A DNA stretch of 64,000 bases from Palleronia salina (GCF_900141995.1 NZ_FQZA01000005.1:62001-126000), one strand, 5' to 3'. Numbered from the stretch's first letter, positions 7,751 through 16,843 are shown. The notes: generated by a model not told the origin, from the letters alone. Made by a program: numbers and translations.

Positions 7751-8142
7751 CGGTGCAGCTTGTCCATCGCGCGGGCGAGGTCGCTGCGCATCCGGTCGAA
7801 ATCGGCCCCGGCGGTGACGTCGCGCCGACCGATCAGGACGTAATCCCAGCCCGGCCGGCCGTGGTCCGGCAGGGTGAGGCGCGCGATCTCGCGCAGGCGC
7901 CGCTTGGCCCGGTTGCGGGCCACGGCGTTGCCGACCTTCTTGGAGCAGGTGAACCCGACGCGAATCGCCGCGTCGCCGTCATCGCGCCGCCGGGCTTGGA
8001 GCATGAAGGCCGGGAGCCGCACCACCTGCGCCCGCGCGGCGCGCAGGAAATCGGCGCGGGTCTTCAGGCGGGTGATCTCGGGTGTGTCCAAAGCATCCAA
8101 CCCGCCTGCGGAGGGATCCGAGGCGGGCGGAAAGGCTGTCAC
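7747..8142 (-). CDS. rnpA: Ribonuclease P protein component
   Basis: A 131-residue basic protein. The diagnostic segment is [24 protein letters not shown], which contains the RNR box that binds the RNase P RNA; it follows the [10 protein letters not shown]-terminal helix and precedes a DYVLIGR strand. RnpA helps the ribozyme bind and cleave 5' leaders of pre-tRNA. I chose the GTG at 8142, 11 bases after the rpmH stop; no strong ribosome site is visible, and internal TTG codons nearer the conserved core are possible alternatives. The longer in-frame ORF overlaps rpmH and is not coding upstream. Ends in an ATGA overlap with yidD. Confidence 0.9.
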   Translation of the reverse strand: MTAFPPASDPSAGGLDALDTPEITRLKTRADFLRAARAQVVRLPAFMLQARRRDDGDAAIRVGFTCSKKVGNAVARNRAKRRLREIARLTLPDHGRPGWDYVLIGRRDVTAGADFDRMRSDLARAMDKLHR

Positions 8143-8153
8143 GGCGAAAGAGC

Positions 8154-8288
8154 TCAGGCGCTGAGCGACTTGCGGCCCTTGGCGCGGCGCGCGTTCAGGA
8201 TCTTGCGGCCGGCCTTGGTGGCCATGCGCGCACGGAAACCGTGGCGGTGCTTGCGAACCAGGTTCGAAGGCTGGAAGGTGCGTTTCAT
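8154..8288 (-). CDS. rpmH: 50S ribosomal protein L34
   Basis: A 44-residue protein beginning [20 protein letters not shown] and ending in [10 protein letters not shown], the near-invariant L34 sequence. It is too short for common ORF cut-offs and is easily missed. The start is preceded by GGAGAG. It is the first gene of the rpmH-rnpA-yidD operon, with a candidate promoter 60 bases upstream. L34 sits in domain I-III of 23S rRNA in the large subunit. Confidence 0.97.
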   Translation of the reverse strand: MKRTFQPSNLVRKHRHGFRARMATKAGRKILNARRAKGRKSLSA

Positions 8289-8348
8289 CGCGTCTCTCCA
8301 TCAGGTGCGGTGCGGCAGGATTCTGCGCGCGAACATCTCGAAGCCCGC

Positions 8349-8377
8349 CGTTTAAGCGCCGTCCCACCGCCTGTCAA
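8349..8377 (-). promoter_or_regulatory. Candidate sigma-70-type promoter of rpmH-rnpA-yidD
   Basis: On the minus strand a perfect TTGACA (8372-8377) is separated by 17 bases from TAAACG (8349-8354). The rpmH start lies about 60 bases downstream. The -35 is ideal and the -10 only fair, which is common for alphaproteobacterial housekeeping promoters. Confidence 0.6.
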
Positions 8378-8536
8378 CCGGCGGGCATGTTACAATCCGC
8401 CACTCCAATGTTTCAGAACGCGGTCCCGCCCGAGGCTTTCGGACACGGGTGTGTCAATCCGGCGTGACGGGGCTGGCGCGGAGCCATGACCGCCGCAGAT
8501 AAGGGACGCGAGCGCCCCAGCCCGAGAGGACAGACC

Positions 8537-9271
8537 ATGGCCAGCCAGACCGAAGACGACAGCCGATCGAAATGGGTGCGGCGCCTTCCGATCATCGCGA
8601 TCGCGGTCGTGGCCCTGGTTGGCGCCTTCACCCTGCGCGACTACCTGAGCTTCGAGACGCTGTCCGAGAATCGCGAGGCGCTGATCGCTTTCCGCGACGC
8701 GAATTACCTGGCGACCGTGCTGGTTTTCATCGCGGCCTACGTGGCCATTGTCGCCTTCTCGCTGCCCGGGGCGACCATCGCGACGCTGACGGGCGGGTTC
8801 CTGTTCTCGACCTTCCCCGGCGCGCTGTTCAATGTCACAGGCGCCACGCTGGGCGCGATCTGCATCTTCCTGGCGGCGCGCTGGGGGCTGGGCGACCGGC
8901 TGGCGGCGCGGATGGATGCCTCGGACGGGATGGTGTCGCGCATCAAGCAGGGCATCGACGAGAACGAGTGGTCGATCCTGTTCCTGATCCGGCTGGTCCC
9001 GGCCGTCCCGTTCTTCGTGGCGAACCTCGTGCCCGCCTTCGTGGGGGTCGCGCTGTGGAAATTCGCGGTGACGACCTTCTTCGGCATCATCCCGGGGGCG
9101 GTGGTCTACACCTCGGTCGGCGCGGGCCTGGGCGAGGTTTTCGCCCGGGGCGAGACGCCGAACCTTGGCATCATCTTCGAGCCGCATATCCTGCTGCCGA
9201 TCCTGGGCCTGTGCCTTCTGGCCGCGCTGCCCATCATTCTGAAAGCCGTGCGCGGCAAGAAAGGAATTTGA
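8537..9271 (+). CDS. TVP38/TMEM64 (VTT-domain) inner-membrane protein
   Basis: A 244-residue polytopic protein with a short charged N-terminus, a membrane segment at about 20-36, and a VTT-domain core: FSLPGATIATLTGGFLF, AGATLGAICIFLAARWG, RLVPAVPFFVANLVPA and PGAVVYTSVGAGLGE. DedA/TVP38 proteins of this type are thought to be lipid scramblases or flippases. The ATG at 8537 is preferred over 8486 because GAGAGGA lies six bases upstream and the family core begins soon after. The flavin disulfide reductase follows after three bases; the same pair is frequent in proteobacteria, sometimes fused, suggesting a shared but unproven role in redox or metal handling. Confidence 0.85.
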   Translation: MASQTEDDSRSKWVRRLPIIAIAVVALVGAFTLRDYLSFETLSENREALIAFRDANYLATVLVFIAAYVAIVAFSLPGATIATLTGGFLFSTFPGALFNVTGATLGAICIFLAARWGLGDRLAARMDASDGMVSRIKQGIDENEWSILFLIRLVPAVPFFVANLVPAFVGVALWKFAVTTFFGIIPGAVVYTSVGAGLGEVFARGETPNLGIIFEPHILLPILGLCLLAALPIILKAVRGKKGI

Positions 9272-9274
9272 GCG

Positions 9275-10693
9275 ATGGAAAAGATCACGTGCGACATCTG
9301 CGTCATCGGCGCCGGCTCGGGCGGGCTGTCGGTGGCGGCGGGGGCCAGCCAGATGGGCGCTGACGTCGTCCTGATCGAGGGCCACAAGATGGGCGGCGAC
9401 TGCCTGAACTACGGCTGCGTGCCGTCGAAATCGCTGCTGGCCGCGGCCAAGCAGGCCCATGCCATGGGGCAGGGCGCGGGCCTTGGTGTCGCGCCGGTGA
9501 CGCCGCAGGTGGATTACGCGGCGGCCAAGGACCATGTGGCCAGCGTGATCGACACCATCGCGCCCGTCGACAGCCAGGAGCGGTTCGAGGGCTTCGGCGT
9601 GCGGGTCATCCGTGACTGGGCAAGCTTCAAGGACAAGCGCACGGTTGTGGCGGGCGAGCGCGAGATCACCGCGCGCCGCTTCGTCATCGCTACGGGGTCG
9701 GGGCCGTTCGTGCCGCCCATCGACGGGATCGAGGACGTGCCGTATTTCACGAACGAGACGATCTTCGACCTGCGGGAACGGCCCGACCACCTGCTGATCA
9801 TAGGCGGCGGCCCCATCGGCATGGAGATGGCGCAGGCGCACGCACGCCTCGGCAGCAAGGTCACGGTGATCGAGGGGGCCAAGGCGCTGGGCAACGACGA
9901 CCGCGAACTGGCCGAGGTTGTCATCGGACAGCTGCAATCCGAAGGCGTCCAGATCGTCGAGGGCCAGCAGGCCAAGCGCATCACCGGCGGCGACGGCAGC
10001 GTGACCGTCGAGACCGAGGGCGGCAGTCACACCGGAAGCCACCTGCTGGTCGCGGTGGGGCGCAAGGTCAATCTCGACCGGCTGAACCTGGACGCGGCGG
10101 GCGTGAAACACGACCGCGCCGTGGTGGTGGGCGACGACCTGCGGTCGAAGACCAACAAGCGGGTCTATGTCGTCGGCGACGCCGCGGGCCGGATGCAGTT
10201 CACCCATGTCGCGGGCTACCACGCGGGCATCGTCGTGCGCTCGGCCGTGCTGGGCATGAGCTGGGCCAAGGCCCGGCAGGACCATATCCCGTGGGTCACC
10301 TACACCGCGCCCGAGCTGGCGCATGTGGGCCTGACCGAGGCGCAGGCGCGCGAGAAATTCGGTGGCAGCCTGCAGGTCGTGCGCTTCAACTACGACGAGA
10401 TCGACCGCGCCGTGGCCGAAGGCAAGACGAAGGGGTTCGTCAAGGTGCTGGTGGCCCATGGCAAGCCCAAGGGCGCCAGCATCGTGGGAGACCAGGCGGG
10501 CGAGCTGATCGCCATGTGGGCCATGGCCATCGCCAACGGCCAGAAGATGAGCGCCATCGCCAACACCGTTCTGCCGTATCCCACGCTGAACGAGATCAAC
10601 AAGCGGGTCGCCGGAACCTATTTCTCGCCCAAACTGTTTGATAGTGCATCGGTCAAAACCGCCGTAGGATTGATCCAGAAGTACCTGCCCTGA
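9275..10693 (+). CDS. FAD-dependent pyridine nucleotide-disulfide oxidoreductase (mercuric reductase/lipoamide dehydrogenase type)
   Basis: A 472-residue class I flavin disulfide reductase: FAD-binding GAGSGGLSVA (12-21), redox-active pair in GGDCLNYGCVPSK, second nucleotide fold IIGGGPIGMEMA, FAD motif VYVVGDAAG, and a C-terminal dimerisation domain. The C-terminal His-Glu dyad of true lipoamide dehydrogenase (HPT--E) reads YPTLNE here, so the substrate is probably not dihydrolipoamide. There is no N-terminal heavy-metal domain and no C-terminal Cys pair, so mercury reduction is also doubtful. It is coupled to the VTT membrane gene three bases upstream. Confidence 0.85.
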   Translation: MEKITCDICVIGAGSGGLSVAAGASQMGADVVLIEGHKMGGDCLNYGCVPSKSLLAAAKQAHAMGQGAGLGVAPVTPQVDYAAAKDHVASVIDTIAPVDSQERFEGFGVRVIRDWASFKDKRTVVAGEREITARRFVIATGSGPFVPPIDGIEDVPYFTNETIFDLRERPDHLLIIGGGPIGMEMAQAHARLGSKVTVIEGAKALGNDDRELAEVVIGQLQSEGVQIVEGQQAKRITGGDGSVTVETEGGSHTGSHLLVAVGRKVNLDRLNLDAAGVKHDRAVVVGDDLRSKTNKRVYVVGDAAGRMQFTHVAGYHAGIVVRSAVLGMSWAKARQDHIPWVTYTAPELAHVGLTEAQAREKFGGSLQVVRFNYDEIDRAVAEGKTKGFVKVLVAHGKPKGASIVGDQAGELIAMWAMAIANGQKMSAIANTVLPYPTLNEINKRVAGTYFSPKLFDSASVKTAVGLIQKYLP

Positions 10694-10714
10694 CGCCCCG
10701 AGGACGCGCCAAGA

Positions 10715-12115
10715 ATGATGAGCACCCTTTCAGGACGGTTCCTGATCCTGACCGTGGTGTTCGTGATGCTGGCCGAGGTCTTCATCTTCGTGCCCTCGGT
10801 GGCGCGGTTCCGGGCCGATTACCTGGATGCCCGGCTGGAACGCGCGCAGATCGCCTCGCTCGCCCTGCTGGCCGACGACATGATCGACCCCGCGCTCGAG
10901 GCCGAGCTGTTGCAGAACGCGGGCGTCTTCAACGTGGTGCTGCGGCGCGACCAGATCCGGCAGCTGATGCTCAGCTCGGACATTCCCAGCCCCATCGTCG
11001 CCACCTACGACCTGCGCGATCCCGGTCCCTGGACGCTGATCCGCGATGCCATGATGACGCTGGTTCGCCCGGGCGACAGCATCGTGCGGGTGATCGGCGA
11101 CCCGGTCCGTGAAGGGGGCGAGCTGATCGAGGTCACGATGGCCACTGCGCCGCTGAGACAGGCGATGATCGAGTACGGGCTGCGGGTGCTGGTGCTGTCG
11201 GCGGTGATCTCGATCGTGACCGCGCTGCTGCTGTTCCTCGCCGTGCGCCGGTTCCTGGTGGTGCCGATCCAGGGCGTGGTGGCGGCCATGCAGAGCTATA
11301 GCCAGGCCCCCGAGGATGCCCGCCGGATCATCGAACCCTCCGCCGGCGTGCGCGAGCTGCGCGCCGCTGAGGAGGCGCTGCAATCGTTACAGACCCAGCT
11401 GACCGGCGCCCTGCGGCAGAAGGAACGGCTGGCGCAGCTGGGCAGCGGTGTCGCCAAGGTGAGCCACGACCTGCGCAACGTGCTGACCACGTCCCAGCTG
11501 TTCGCCGACCGGATCGAGATGTCCAAGGACCCCACCGTCGCGCGGATGGTGCCGAAGCTGCTGAACTCGATCCGCCGGGCGGTGTCGATCTGCGAGGGTG
11601 TGCTGGCCTTCGGCCGCGCCGACGAGCCGCCCCCGGCGCTGAGCCTCGTGCCGCTGTCGGGCGTGGTCGCAGATGTCATCGACGGCGAACGGCTGGCGGC
11701 GGGCGACGCCGCCATCTCGTTCGCCGAGGACGTGTCACCGGCCATGGTGGTGCGGGCCGATCCCGAACAGCTGTTCCGCGTCATCGCGAACCTGGTCCGC
11801 AACGCCCGCCAGGCCCTGCAGGCCAGCGGCAAGGGCGGCGAGATCTGCGTTGCCGGCCGGGACGAGGACGCGGCCTGGGTCATCCACGTGCGCGACACGG
11901 GGCCGGGCCTGCCCGCCCGCGCGCAGGAGAACCTGTTCCGCCCCTTCCAGGGCGGCGTGACCAAGGGCGGATCCGGGCTGGGCCTGGTGATCGCCGCCGA
12001 ACTGGTGCGTGGGCATGGCGGCACGCTGGGCCTGCTCGACACCGGCCCCGAGGGCACGACATTCGAGATCCGGCTGCCCAAGCAACTGGTCATCTCCGAG
12101 GGGGGCCTGGGATAG
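10715..12115 (+). CDS. Orphan membrane sensor histidine kinase
   Basis: A 466-residue sensor kinase. Membrane segments at about 7-27 and 155-176 enclose a periplasmic domain of about 125 residues. A HAMP-like linker and short coiled coil lead to the phospho-acceptor helix with VSHDLRNVLT (His near residue 251), then an HATPase domain with N box NLVRNARQAL, G1 DTGPGL, and G2 GGSGLGLVI. The phospho-acceptor box is the HAMP-linked HD-LRN type. No response regulator or DNA-binding partner lies within 10 kb, so the cognate regulator is elsewhere. It starts 21 bases after the flavoprotein gene and may share its transcript. Confidence 0.88.
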   Translation: MMSTLSGRFLILTVVFVMLAEVFIFVPSVARFRADYLDARLERAQIASLALLADDMIDPALEAELLQNAGVFNVVLRRDQIRQLMLSSDIPSPIVATYDLRDPGPWTLIRDAMMTLVRPGDSIVRVIGDPVREGGELIEVTMATAPLRQAMIEYGLRVLVLSAVISIVTALLLFLAVRRFLVVPIQGVVAAMQSYSQAPEDARRIIEPSAGVRELRAAEEALQSLQTQLTGALRQKERLAQLGSGVAKVSHDLRNVLTTSQLFADRIEMSKDPTVARMVPKLLNSIRRAVSICEGVLAFGRADEPPPALSLVPLSGVVADVIDGERLAAGDAAISFAEDVSPAMVVRADPEQLFRVIANLVRNARQALQASGKGGEICVAGRDEDAAWVIHVRDTGPGLPARAQENLFRPFQGGVTKGGSGLGLVIAAELVRGHGGTLGLLDTGPEGTTFEIRLPKQLVISEGGLG

Positions 12116-12196
12116 CCGCGTGGCCAGGGCGCGGCCATTGACCGGCCCGCCGAAATCTCTCAAAACCGGGCGACGCCGTTTTTCCGGGATTTCGCG

Positions 12197-13429
12197 ATGT
12201 ATGACTTTGCCGTCATGTGGGACTGGCTGGCCTTTGCCGTGCGCTGGCTGCACGTCATCACGGCCATCGCCTGGATCGGCTCGTCCTTCTACTTCATCGC
12301 GCTGGACCTGGGCCTGCGCAAGGCGCCCGACCTGCCGCCCGGCGCCCATGGCGAGGAATGGCAGGTGCATGGCGGCGGCTTCTACCACATCCGCAAGTAC
12401 CTGGTCGCGCCCGAGGCGATGCCCGAGCACCTGACCTGGTTCAAATGGGAAAGCTACTCGACCTGGCTGTCGGGCGCCGCGCTGCTGGCCGTGCTCTACT
12501 GGGCCGGTGCCGAGCTTTACATGATCGATCCCGGCAAGGCGGACCTCGCGACCTGGCAGGCCATCGCGCTGTCGGTCGCGTTCATCGCGGTGGGCTGGAT
12601 CGGTTACGACGCGCTCTGCCGCTCGCCGCTGAAATCGCGGCCCACGCTGGTGATGCTGGTGCTCTTCGCCGGGATCGTGGTGGCGTCGTGGCTGCTGAAC
12701 CAGGTGTTCACCGGGCGCGCCGCGCTGCTGCACCTGGGCGCCATGACCGCGACGATCATGACGGCCAATGTCGCCATGGTCATCATGCCGAACCAGCGGA
12801 TCGTGGTCGCCGACCTCAAGGCCGGGCGCACGCCGGACCCGAAATACGGGCAGATCGCCAAGCTGCGCTCGACCCACAACAACTACCTGACGCTGCCGGT
12901 CATCTTCCTGATGCTGTCGAACCACTATCCGCTGGCCTTCGCGACCGAGAACGCGTGGATCATCGCGGCGCTGGTGTTCCTGATCGGGGTGTCGATCCGG
13001 CACTATTTTAATTCGCGCCACGCGGGGACCGGCAACCCGACCTGGACCTGGGCGGTCACGGTCGTGCTGTTCATCATCCTGGCCTGGCTTTCGACCGCGC
13101 CGCTATACCGGGACGACGCGCCCGAAGACCAGGCGATGACCGCCATGGCCCGCCAATTCGCCGCGGCCGACGGGTTTGGCACCGTGCACCAGACCGTGGT
13201 CGGCCGCTGCTCCATGTGCCACGCGCGCGAGCCTGTCTGGCCAGGCATCCGCTGGGCCCCCAAGGGCGTCGTGCTGGAGACCGAGGCCGACGTCGCGGGC
13301 GAGGCGCGGCGCATCTTCCTGCAATCGGGCGTCACCCACGCGATGCCGCCCGGAAACATCACCAACCTGGACGAGGACGGGCGCCGCGCCATCCGCGACT
13401 GGTATCGCGGCGCGACCGGAGGCGCGTGA
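12197..13429 (+). CDS. puuD: Membrane-bound urate hydroxylase PuuD with C-terminal cytochrome c domain
   Basis: A 410-residue protein with about eight membrane segments in the first 300 residues, including the family segment RWLHVITAIAWIGSSFY and a YHIRKYLVAPE loop, followed by a periplasmic cytochrome c domain with CSMCH at 338-342 and a distal Met (THAMPPGN). PuuD oxidises urate to 5-hydroxyisourate and passes electrons to the respiratory chain through its own heme. Nearby uraH, puuE-uraD, the ureidoglycine enzyme and allA complete the route to glyoxylate and ammonia. Overlap-free and five bases upstream of the next gene. Confidence 0.92.
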   Translation: MYDFAVMWDWLAFAVRWLHVITAIAWIGSSFYFIALDLGLRKAPDLPPGAHGEEWQVHGGGFYHIRKYLVAPEAMPEHLTWFKWESYSTWLSGAALLAVLYWAGAELYMIDPGKADLATWQAIALSVAFIAVGWIGYDALCRSPLKSRPTLVMLVLFAGIVVASWLLNQVFTGRAALLHLGAMTATIMTANVAMVIMPNQRIVVADLKAGRTPDPKYGQIAKLRSTHNNYLTLPVIFLMLSNHYPLAFATENAWIIAALVFLIGVSIRHYFNSRHAGTGNPTWTWAVTVVLFIILAWLSTAPLYRDDAPEDQAMTAMARQFAAADGFGTVHQTVVGRCSMCHAREPVWPGIRWAPKGVVLETEADVAGEARRIFLQSGVTHAMPPGNITNLDEDGRRAIRDWYRGATGGA

Positions 13430-13433
13430 GACA

Positions 13434-14285
13434 ATGAGCGACGGAATCAAACGCAAGTACTTCACGCCCGCGGGCGGCCACCTGGGCCAGGAGAAGAAGG
13501 TCATCGACCGGTCGGTGTTCACCACCGCCTATGCCGTCATCCCCCACGGCGTCCTGCAGGACATCACCACGTCGCGGCTGCCGTTCTGGCGCGATACGCA
13601 GCTCTGGGTGATCGCGCGCCCGATGACCGGCTTTTCCGAGACGTTCTCGCATTACCTCATGCGGGTCTCGCCGGGCGGAGGCTCCGATCGCCCCGAGGAC
13701 GAGCCGCAGGCCGAGGCGGTGCTGTTCTTCACCTCGGGCACCGGGCGGCTGACCGTCGAGGGGCAAAGCCACACCATGCGCGAAGGCTCGTATGTCTACA
13801 TCGCGCCGGGGACCAGGTGGTCGCTTTTCGCGGGCGATCGCGAGGCGCTGCGCTTTCACTGGATCCGCAAGCTCTACCAGCCGGTCGAGGGGCTCGATCA
13901 GCCGGAAAGCTTCGTCACCCACGAGGATCGCGTGAAGCCGCTGGCCATGCCCAAGACCGACGGGCACTGGAGCACGACGCGCTTTGCCGACCCAGATGAC
14001 CTGCGCCACGACATGCACGTGAACATCGTCAGCTTCGACCCGGGCGCGATGATACCCTTCATGGAAACCCACGTGATGGAGCACGGGCTTTACGTCCTGG
14101 AGGGCAAGGCCGTCTATCGACTGAACGAGGACTGGATCGAGGTCGAGGCCGGCGACTACCTCTGGCTGCGCGCCTTCTGCCCGCAGGCCTGTTATGCCCA
14201 GGGGCCGGGCATGTTCCGCTACCTGCTCTACAAGGACGTGAACCGCCACGCCGAGCTGCGGCTGCTCTCGGGTGCACAGAGGTAG
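13434..14285 (+). CDS. allE: (S)-ureidoglycine aminohydrolase, double cupin
   Basis: A 283-residue bicupin protein. N-terminal cupin includes EAVLFFTSGTGRLTVEG and SYVYIAPGTRW; the C-terminal cupin includes ETHVMEHGLYVLEGKAVYRL with the metal-binding E-H-H set, and GDYLWLRAFCPQACYA. The enzyme is a Mn-dependent aminohydrolase that converts (S)-ureidoglycine, the allantoate breakdown product, into (S)-ureidoglycolate and ammonia. The ATG lies five bases after puuD and belongs to the same operon. The product feeds AllA, encoded convergently just downstream. Allantoate-cleaving enzyme (AllC or allantoicase) is not in the window. Confidence 0.9.
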   Translation: MSDGIKRKYFTPAGGHLGQEKKVIDRSVFTTAYAVIPHGVLQDITTSRLPFWRDTQLWVIARPMTGFSETFSHYLMRVSPGGGSDRPEDEPQAEAVLFFTSGTGRLTVEGQSHTMREGSYVYIAPGTRWSLFAGDREALRFHWIRKLYQPVEGLDQPESFVTHEDRVKPLAMPKTDGHWSTTRFADPDDLRHDMHVNIVSFDPGAMIPFMETHVMEHGLYVLEGKAVYRLNEDWIEVEAGDYLWLRAFCPQACYAQGPGMFRYLLYKDVNRHAELRLLSGAQR

Positions 14286-14510
14286 GGGGCGGAAGGCGAC
14301 GCAGCCGACGCGGGACGATTGGACCACGATCTTTGCGTTGGCGAGTGCCTCGGCATCGTCCGGATCCCGTTCAGGCACCGCTTCTTCGATGAGACCTCAA
14401 CGCTCGCTGCTCCGCACGCCAACGGCGCGATAGCCCCTCGCTTCATCTTTCCTAAAATACCTTATCCAACGTCATCCGAGGGCGCGAAGCCGGCATGGCG
14501 CGCCCCGCAC

Positions 14511-14996
14511 CTAGCCCGCCACGATGCGCACCGGCTGGGCCAGCGGGTGCTCTTCCAGGTTCGCGCCCGATCCGATGCGGTCGACCACGGCAAAAAGCCC
14601 CGGCGCGTGCAGCGGCGTCAGAACCCCGTGCCACGTGCCGCGCAGCAGGTTGATGGCTTGTCCCGGCGCGGTGAGAAAGGCATGGACCGTGCCGGGGCGG
14701 TCGCCCGCATCCTCGGCGACGATCACCAGGAACGGCTGGTGCGACATCGGGATGAAGGCCTGCGAGCCCTCTGGATGCCGTTCGAGCAGGTCGAGCTTGT
14801 AGGGCAGGCTGCGCGGCTCGGCGTTGAACAGGCTGATCCCTGCGCGGCCGTCGCCGAAATCCAGCCGGGCGCGGTCGTGGTAGCGCCCGCAAAGCCCCTG
14901 GTTGATGATCTTGTCGGGATCGTCCGCGCAGTCCAGCACGTCGCCGAACGAAGCGAAGGCCGCGGCGGTCAGGGCGCGCGCGATCACCTCGGTCAT
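14511..14996 (-). CDS. allA: Ureidoglycolate lyase
   Basis: A 161-residue single-domain protein matching AllA: FASFGDVLD near the start, GRYHDRARLDFGDGRAGISLFNA, SLPYKLDLLERHPEGSQAFIP and GTWHGVLTPL. AllA splits (S)-ureidoglycolate to glyoxylate and urea. It is transcribed leftward behind the puuE-uraD fusion with a 31-base gap, so the two likely form one operon facing the puuD-allE operon. The 225 bases between allA and allE show no gene and no strong terminator. Confidence 0.92.
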   Translation of the reverse strand: MTEVIARALTAAAFASFGDVLDCADDPDKIINQGLCGRYHDRARLDFGDGRAGISLFNAEPRSLPYKLDLLERHPEGSQAFIPMSHQPFLVIVAEDAGDRPGTVHAFLTAPGQAINLLRGTWHGVLTPLHAPGLFAVVDRIGSGANLEEHPLAQPVRIVAG

Positions 14997-15027
14997 GGCC
15001 GGCGCCCCGCGACGGCTCTTGCGGCCC

Positions 15028-16437
15028 TCATGTCAGCGCCTCGCGCAGCCGCAGTTCGGCGATGCGCTCCACCTGGCGGCAGGCTTCGGCGAACTCGGTC
15101 CCGGTGTCATTCTCGACCCGCCGCTCGAAGGCGGCGAGGATGCCCGCCTTGTCGTGGTCGCGCACGGCGATGATGAACGGGAAGCCGTGCTTGGCGGTGT
15201 AGGCGTCGTTCAGTTCGGTGAAGCGCGCCCGCTCGGCATCCGTCAGCGCGTCGAGCCCTGCGCTGGCCTGCTCGGACGTGCTGTCGGCGGTCAGGCGTTT
15301 CGCCGCGGCCAGCTTGCCGGCGAGATCGGGGTGAGCGCGCAGCACGCCCAGCCGTTCGTCGTGCGACGCGGCGCGGAACGCGCGGGCCAGCGCGCTGGCC
15401 AGCCCCGCCGCGCTGTCGTGGGCGGCCCCGAGCTCCAGCCGCCAGGCGCGTCGGGCGACCCAGTCCGAATGCTCGAAGATGCCGCCGAAGGTCGCGACGA
15501 AATCCTCCTCGGACATCAGGCTGGGCCGCTTCCGCGCCGTGTGCGGATGCGTCTTCGCCCAATGTTCGGCGATCTGCTGGCGCGTGGCGAACCAGACGCC
15601 GTCATGGGCCTGCGCGTGCTCCAGGAACCGCTTCAGCGCCATGACCCGCCCCGGTCGCCCGATCAGGCGGCAATGCAGGCCCACCGACATCATCTTCGGC
15701 GCGCCGGATTCGCCCTCGGCGTAAAGACAGTCGAAGCTGTCGCGCAGGTAGGCTTCGAACTGGTCGCCGGAATTGAACCCTTGCGGCGTGGCGAAGCGCA
15801 TGTCGTTGGCGTCGAGCGTGTAGGGCACCACCAGCTGGGCGCGACCGTCGAACTCGACCCAGTAGGGCAGGTCGTCGGCATAGCTGTCGGCCACGTAGTC
15901 GAACGACCCGGTGCGCGCGGCAAGCGCCACGGTCTGCATGGAACAGCGCCCGGTATACCAGCCGCGCGGGGGGCTGCCCGTCACCTCGGTATGCAGGCGG
16001 ATCGCCTCGGCCATCTCGGCGGCCTCGGCCTCCGGCGTGTGGTCCTTGTACTCGATCCATTTCAGACCGTGGCTGGCGATCTCCCAGCCCGCGTCCTTCA
16101 TGGCTGCCACCTGTTCGGGACTGCGGGCCAGCGCCGACGCGACACCGTAGGCGGTGATCGGCAGATCCCCCATCAAGCGATGCAGCCGCCAGAACCCGGC
16201 GCGCGCGCCGTACTCATAGATCGACTCCATGTTCCAGTGCCGCTGCCCCGGCCAGGCCGCGGCGCCCACGATCTCGGACAGGAAAGCCTCGGATGCGGCG
16301 TCGCCGTGCAGGATGTTGTTCTCGCCGCCTTCCTCGTAGTTCAGCACGATCTGGACCGCGATCTTCGCGCCGCCGGGCCATTGCGGATCCGGCGGATTGG
16401 GCCCGTGGCCGCGCATGTCGCGGGGATATCTTGTCAT
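15028..16437 (-). CDS. puuE: Fused allantoinase PuuE / OHCU decarboxylase UraD
   Basis: A 469-residue two-domain protein. Residues 1-305 are a polysaccharide-deacetylase-fold allantoinase of the PuuE type (YPRDMRGHGPNPP, LNYEEGGE, SHGLKW, RPGR-MALKRFL), which opens allantoin without the usual binuclear zinc amidohydrolase. Residues 310-469 are a 2-oxo-4-hydroxy-4-carboxy-5-ureidoimidazoline decarboxylase: FGGIFEHSDWVA, RAHPDLAGKLA, LND-Y--KHGFPFIIAVR. UraD makes (S)-allantoin, so the fusion couples production of allantoin with its hydrolysis. The start at 16437 is the only one that includes the complete PuuE N-terminus. Divergent from uraH, which makes the UraD substrate. Confidence 0.93.
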   Translation of the reverse strand: MTRYPRDMRGHGPNPPDPQWPGGAKIAVQIVLNYEEGGENNILHGDAASEAFLSEIVGAAAWPGQRHWNMESIYEYGARAGFWRLHRLMGDLPITAYGVASALARSPEQVAAMKDAGWEIASHGLKWIEYKDHTPEAEAAEMAEAIRLHTEVTGSPPRGWYTGRCSMQTVALAARTGSFDYVADSYADDLPYWVEFDGRAQLVVPYTLDANDMRFATPQGFNSGDQFEAYLRDSFDCLYAEGESGAPKMMSVGLHCRLIGRPGRVMALKRFLEHAQAHDGVWFATRQQIAEHWAKTHPHTARKRPSLMSEEDFVATFGGIFEHSDWVARRAWRLELGAAHDSAAGLASALARAFRAASHDERLGVLRAHPDLAGKLAAAKRLTADSTSEQASAGLDALTDAERARFTELNDAYTAKHGFPFIIAVRDHDKAGILAAFERRVENDTGTEFAEACRQVERIAELRLREALT

Positions 16438-16510
16438 GGTGGCGTTCGTCCCTTGTGCCCGGCCGGTCCGCCCCTAAACAGGTGGGGCGTTTCCACTGCA
16501 GGAGAGACAG

Positions 16511-16843
16511 ATGCCGGGCTATTTGACAACACATGTGCTGGACACGGCGAAGGGTCGCCCGGCGGCGGGCCTGGAAATCGTGCTGTATCGCCTCGAAAAC
16601 GGCGCGCGCGCGGAAATCGCTCGCAAGGTCACGAATGAAGACGGCCGCACCGACGGGCCGATCCTGCCCGAGGCCGATTTCGCCACCGGGGCTTACGAGC
16701 TGGTGTTCCGCGCGGGCGGCTACCTGGACGATACCGGTTTCCTGGGCGACGTGCCGGTGCGGTTCACCATGTCCGAGGCCGCGCACTACCACGTGCCGCT
16801 GCTGCTGTCGCCCTACGGCTACTCGACCTACCGGGGCAGCTGA
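16511..16843 (+). CDS. uraH: 5-hydroxyisourate hydrolase
   Basis: A 110-residue transthyretin-like protein: [16 protein letters not shown] at the N-terminus, catalytic His in THV, an internal Arg in VPVRF, and the C-terminal signature YRGS. It hydrolyses 5-hydroxyisourate, the PuuD product, to OHCU for UraD. No signal peptide, hence cytoplasmic. AGGAGAG seven bases upstream supports the ATG. Its stop is directly followed by the next start. Confidence 0.95.
   Translation: MPGYLTTHVLDTAKGRPAAGLEIVLYRLENGARAEIARKVTNEDGRTDGPILPEADFATGAYELVFRAGGYLDDTGFLGDVPVRFTMSEAAHYHVPLLLSPYGYSTYRGS

Noticed and set aside
10715-12115. Two-component pair between this histidine kinase and the LuxR-type regulator at 41346
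   Set aside because: The regulator lacks a receiver domain and lies 29 kb away; there is no link in the sequence.
14286-14510. A small gene between allE and allA
   Set aside because: The only frame (14228-14446, minus) is Ser/Arg/Pro-rich with no ribosome site and overlaps allE.
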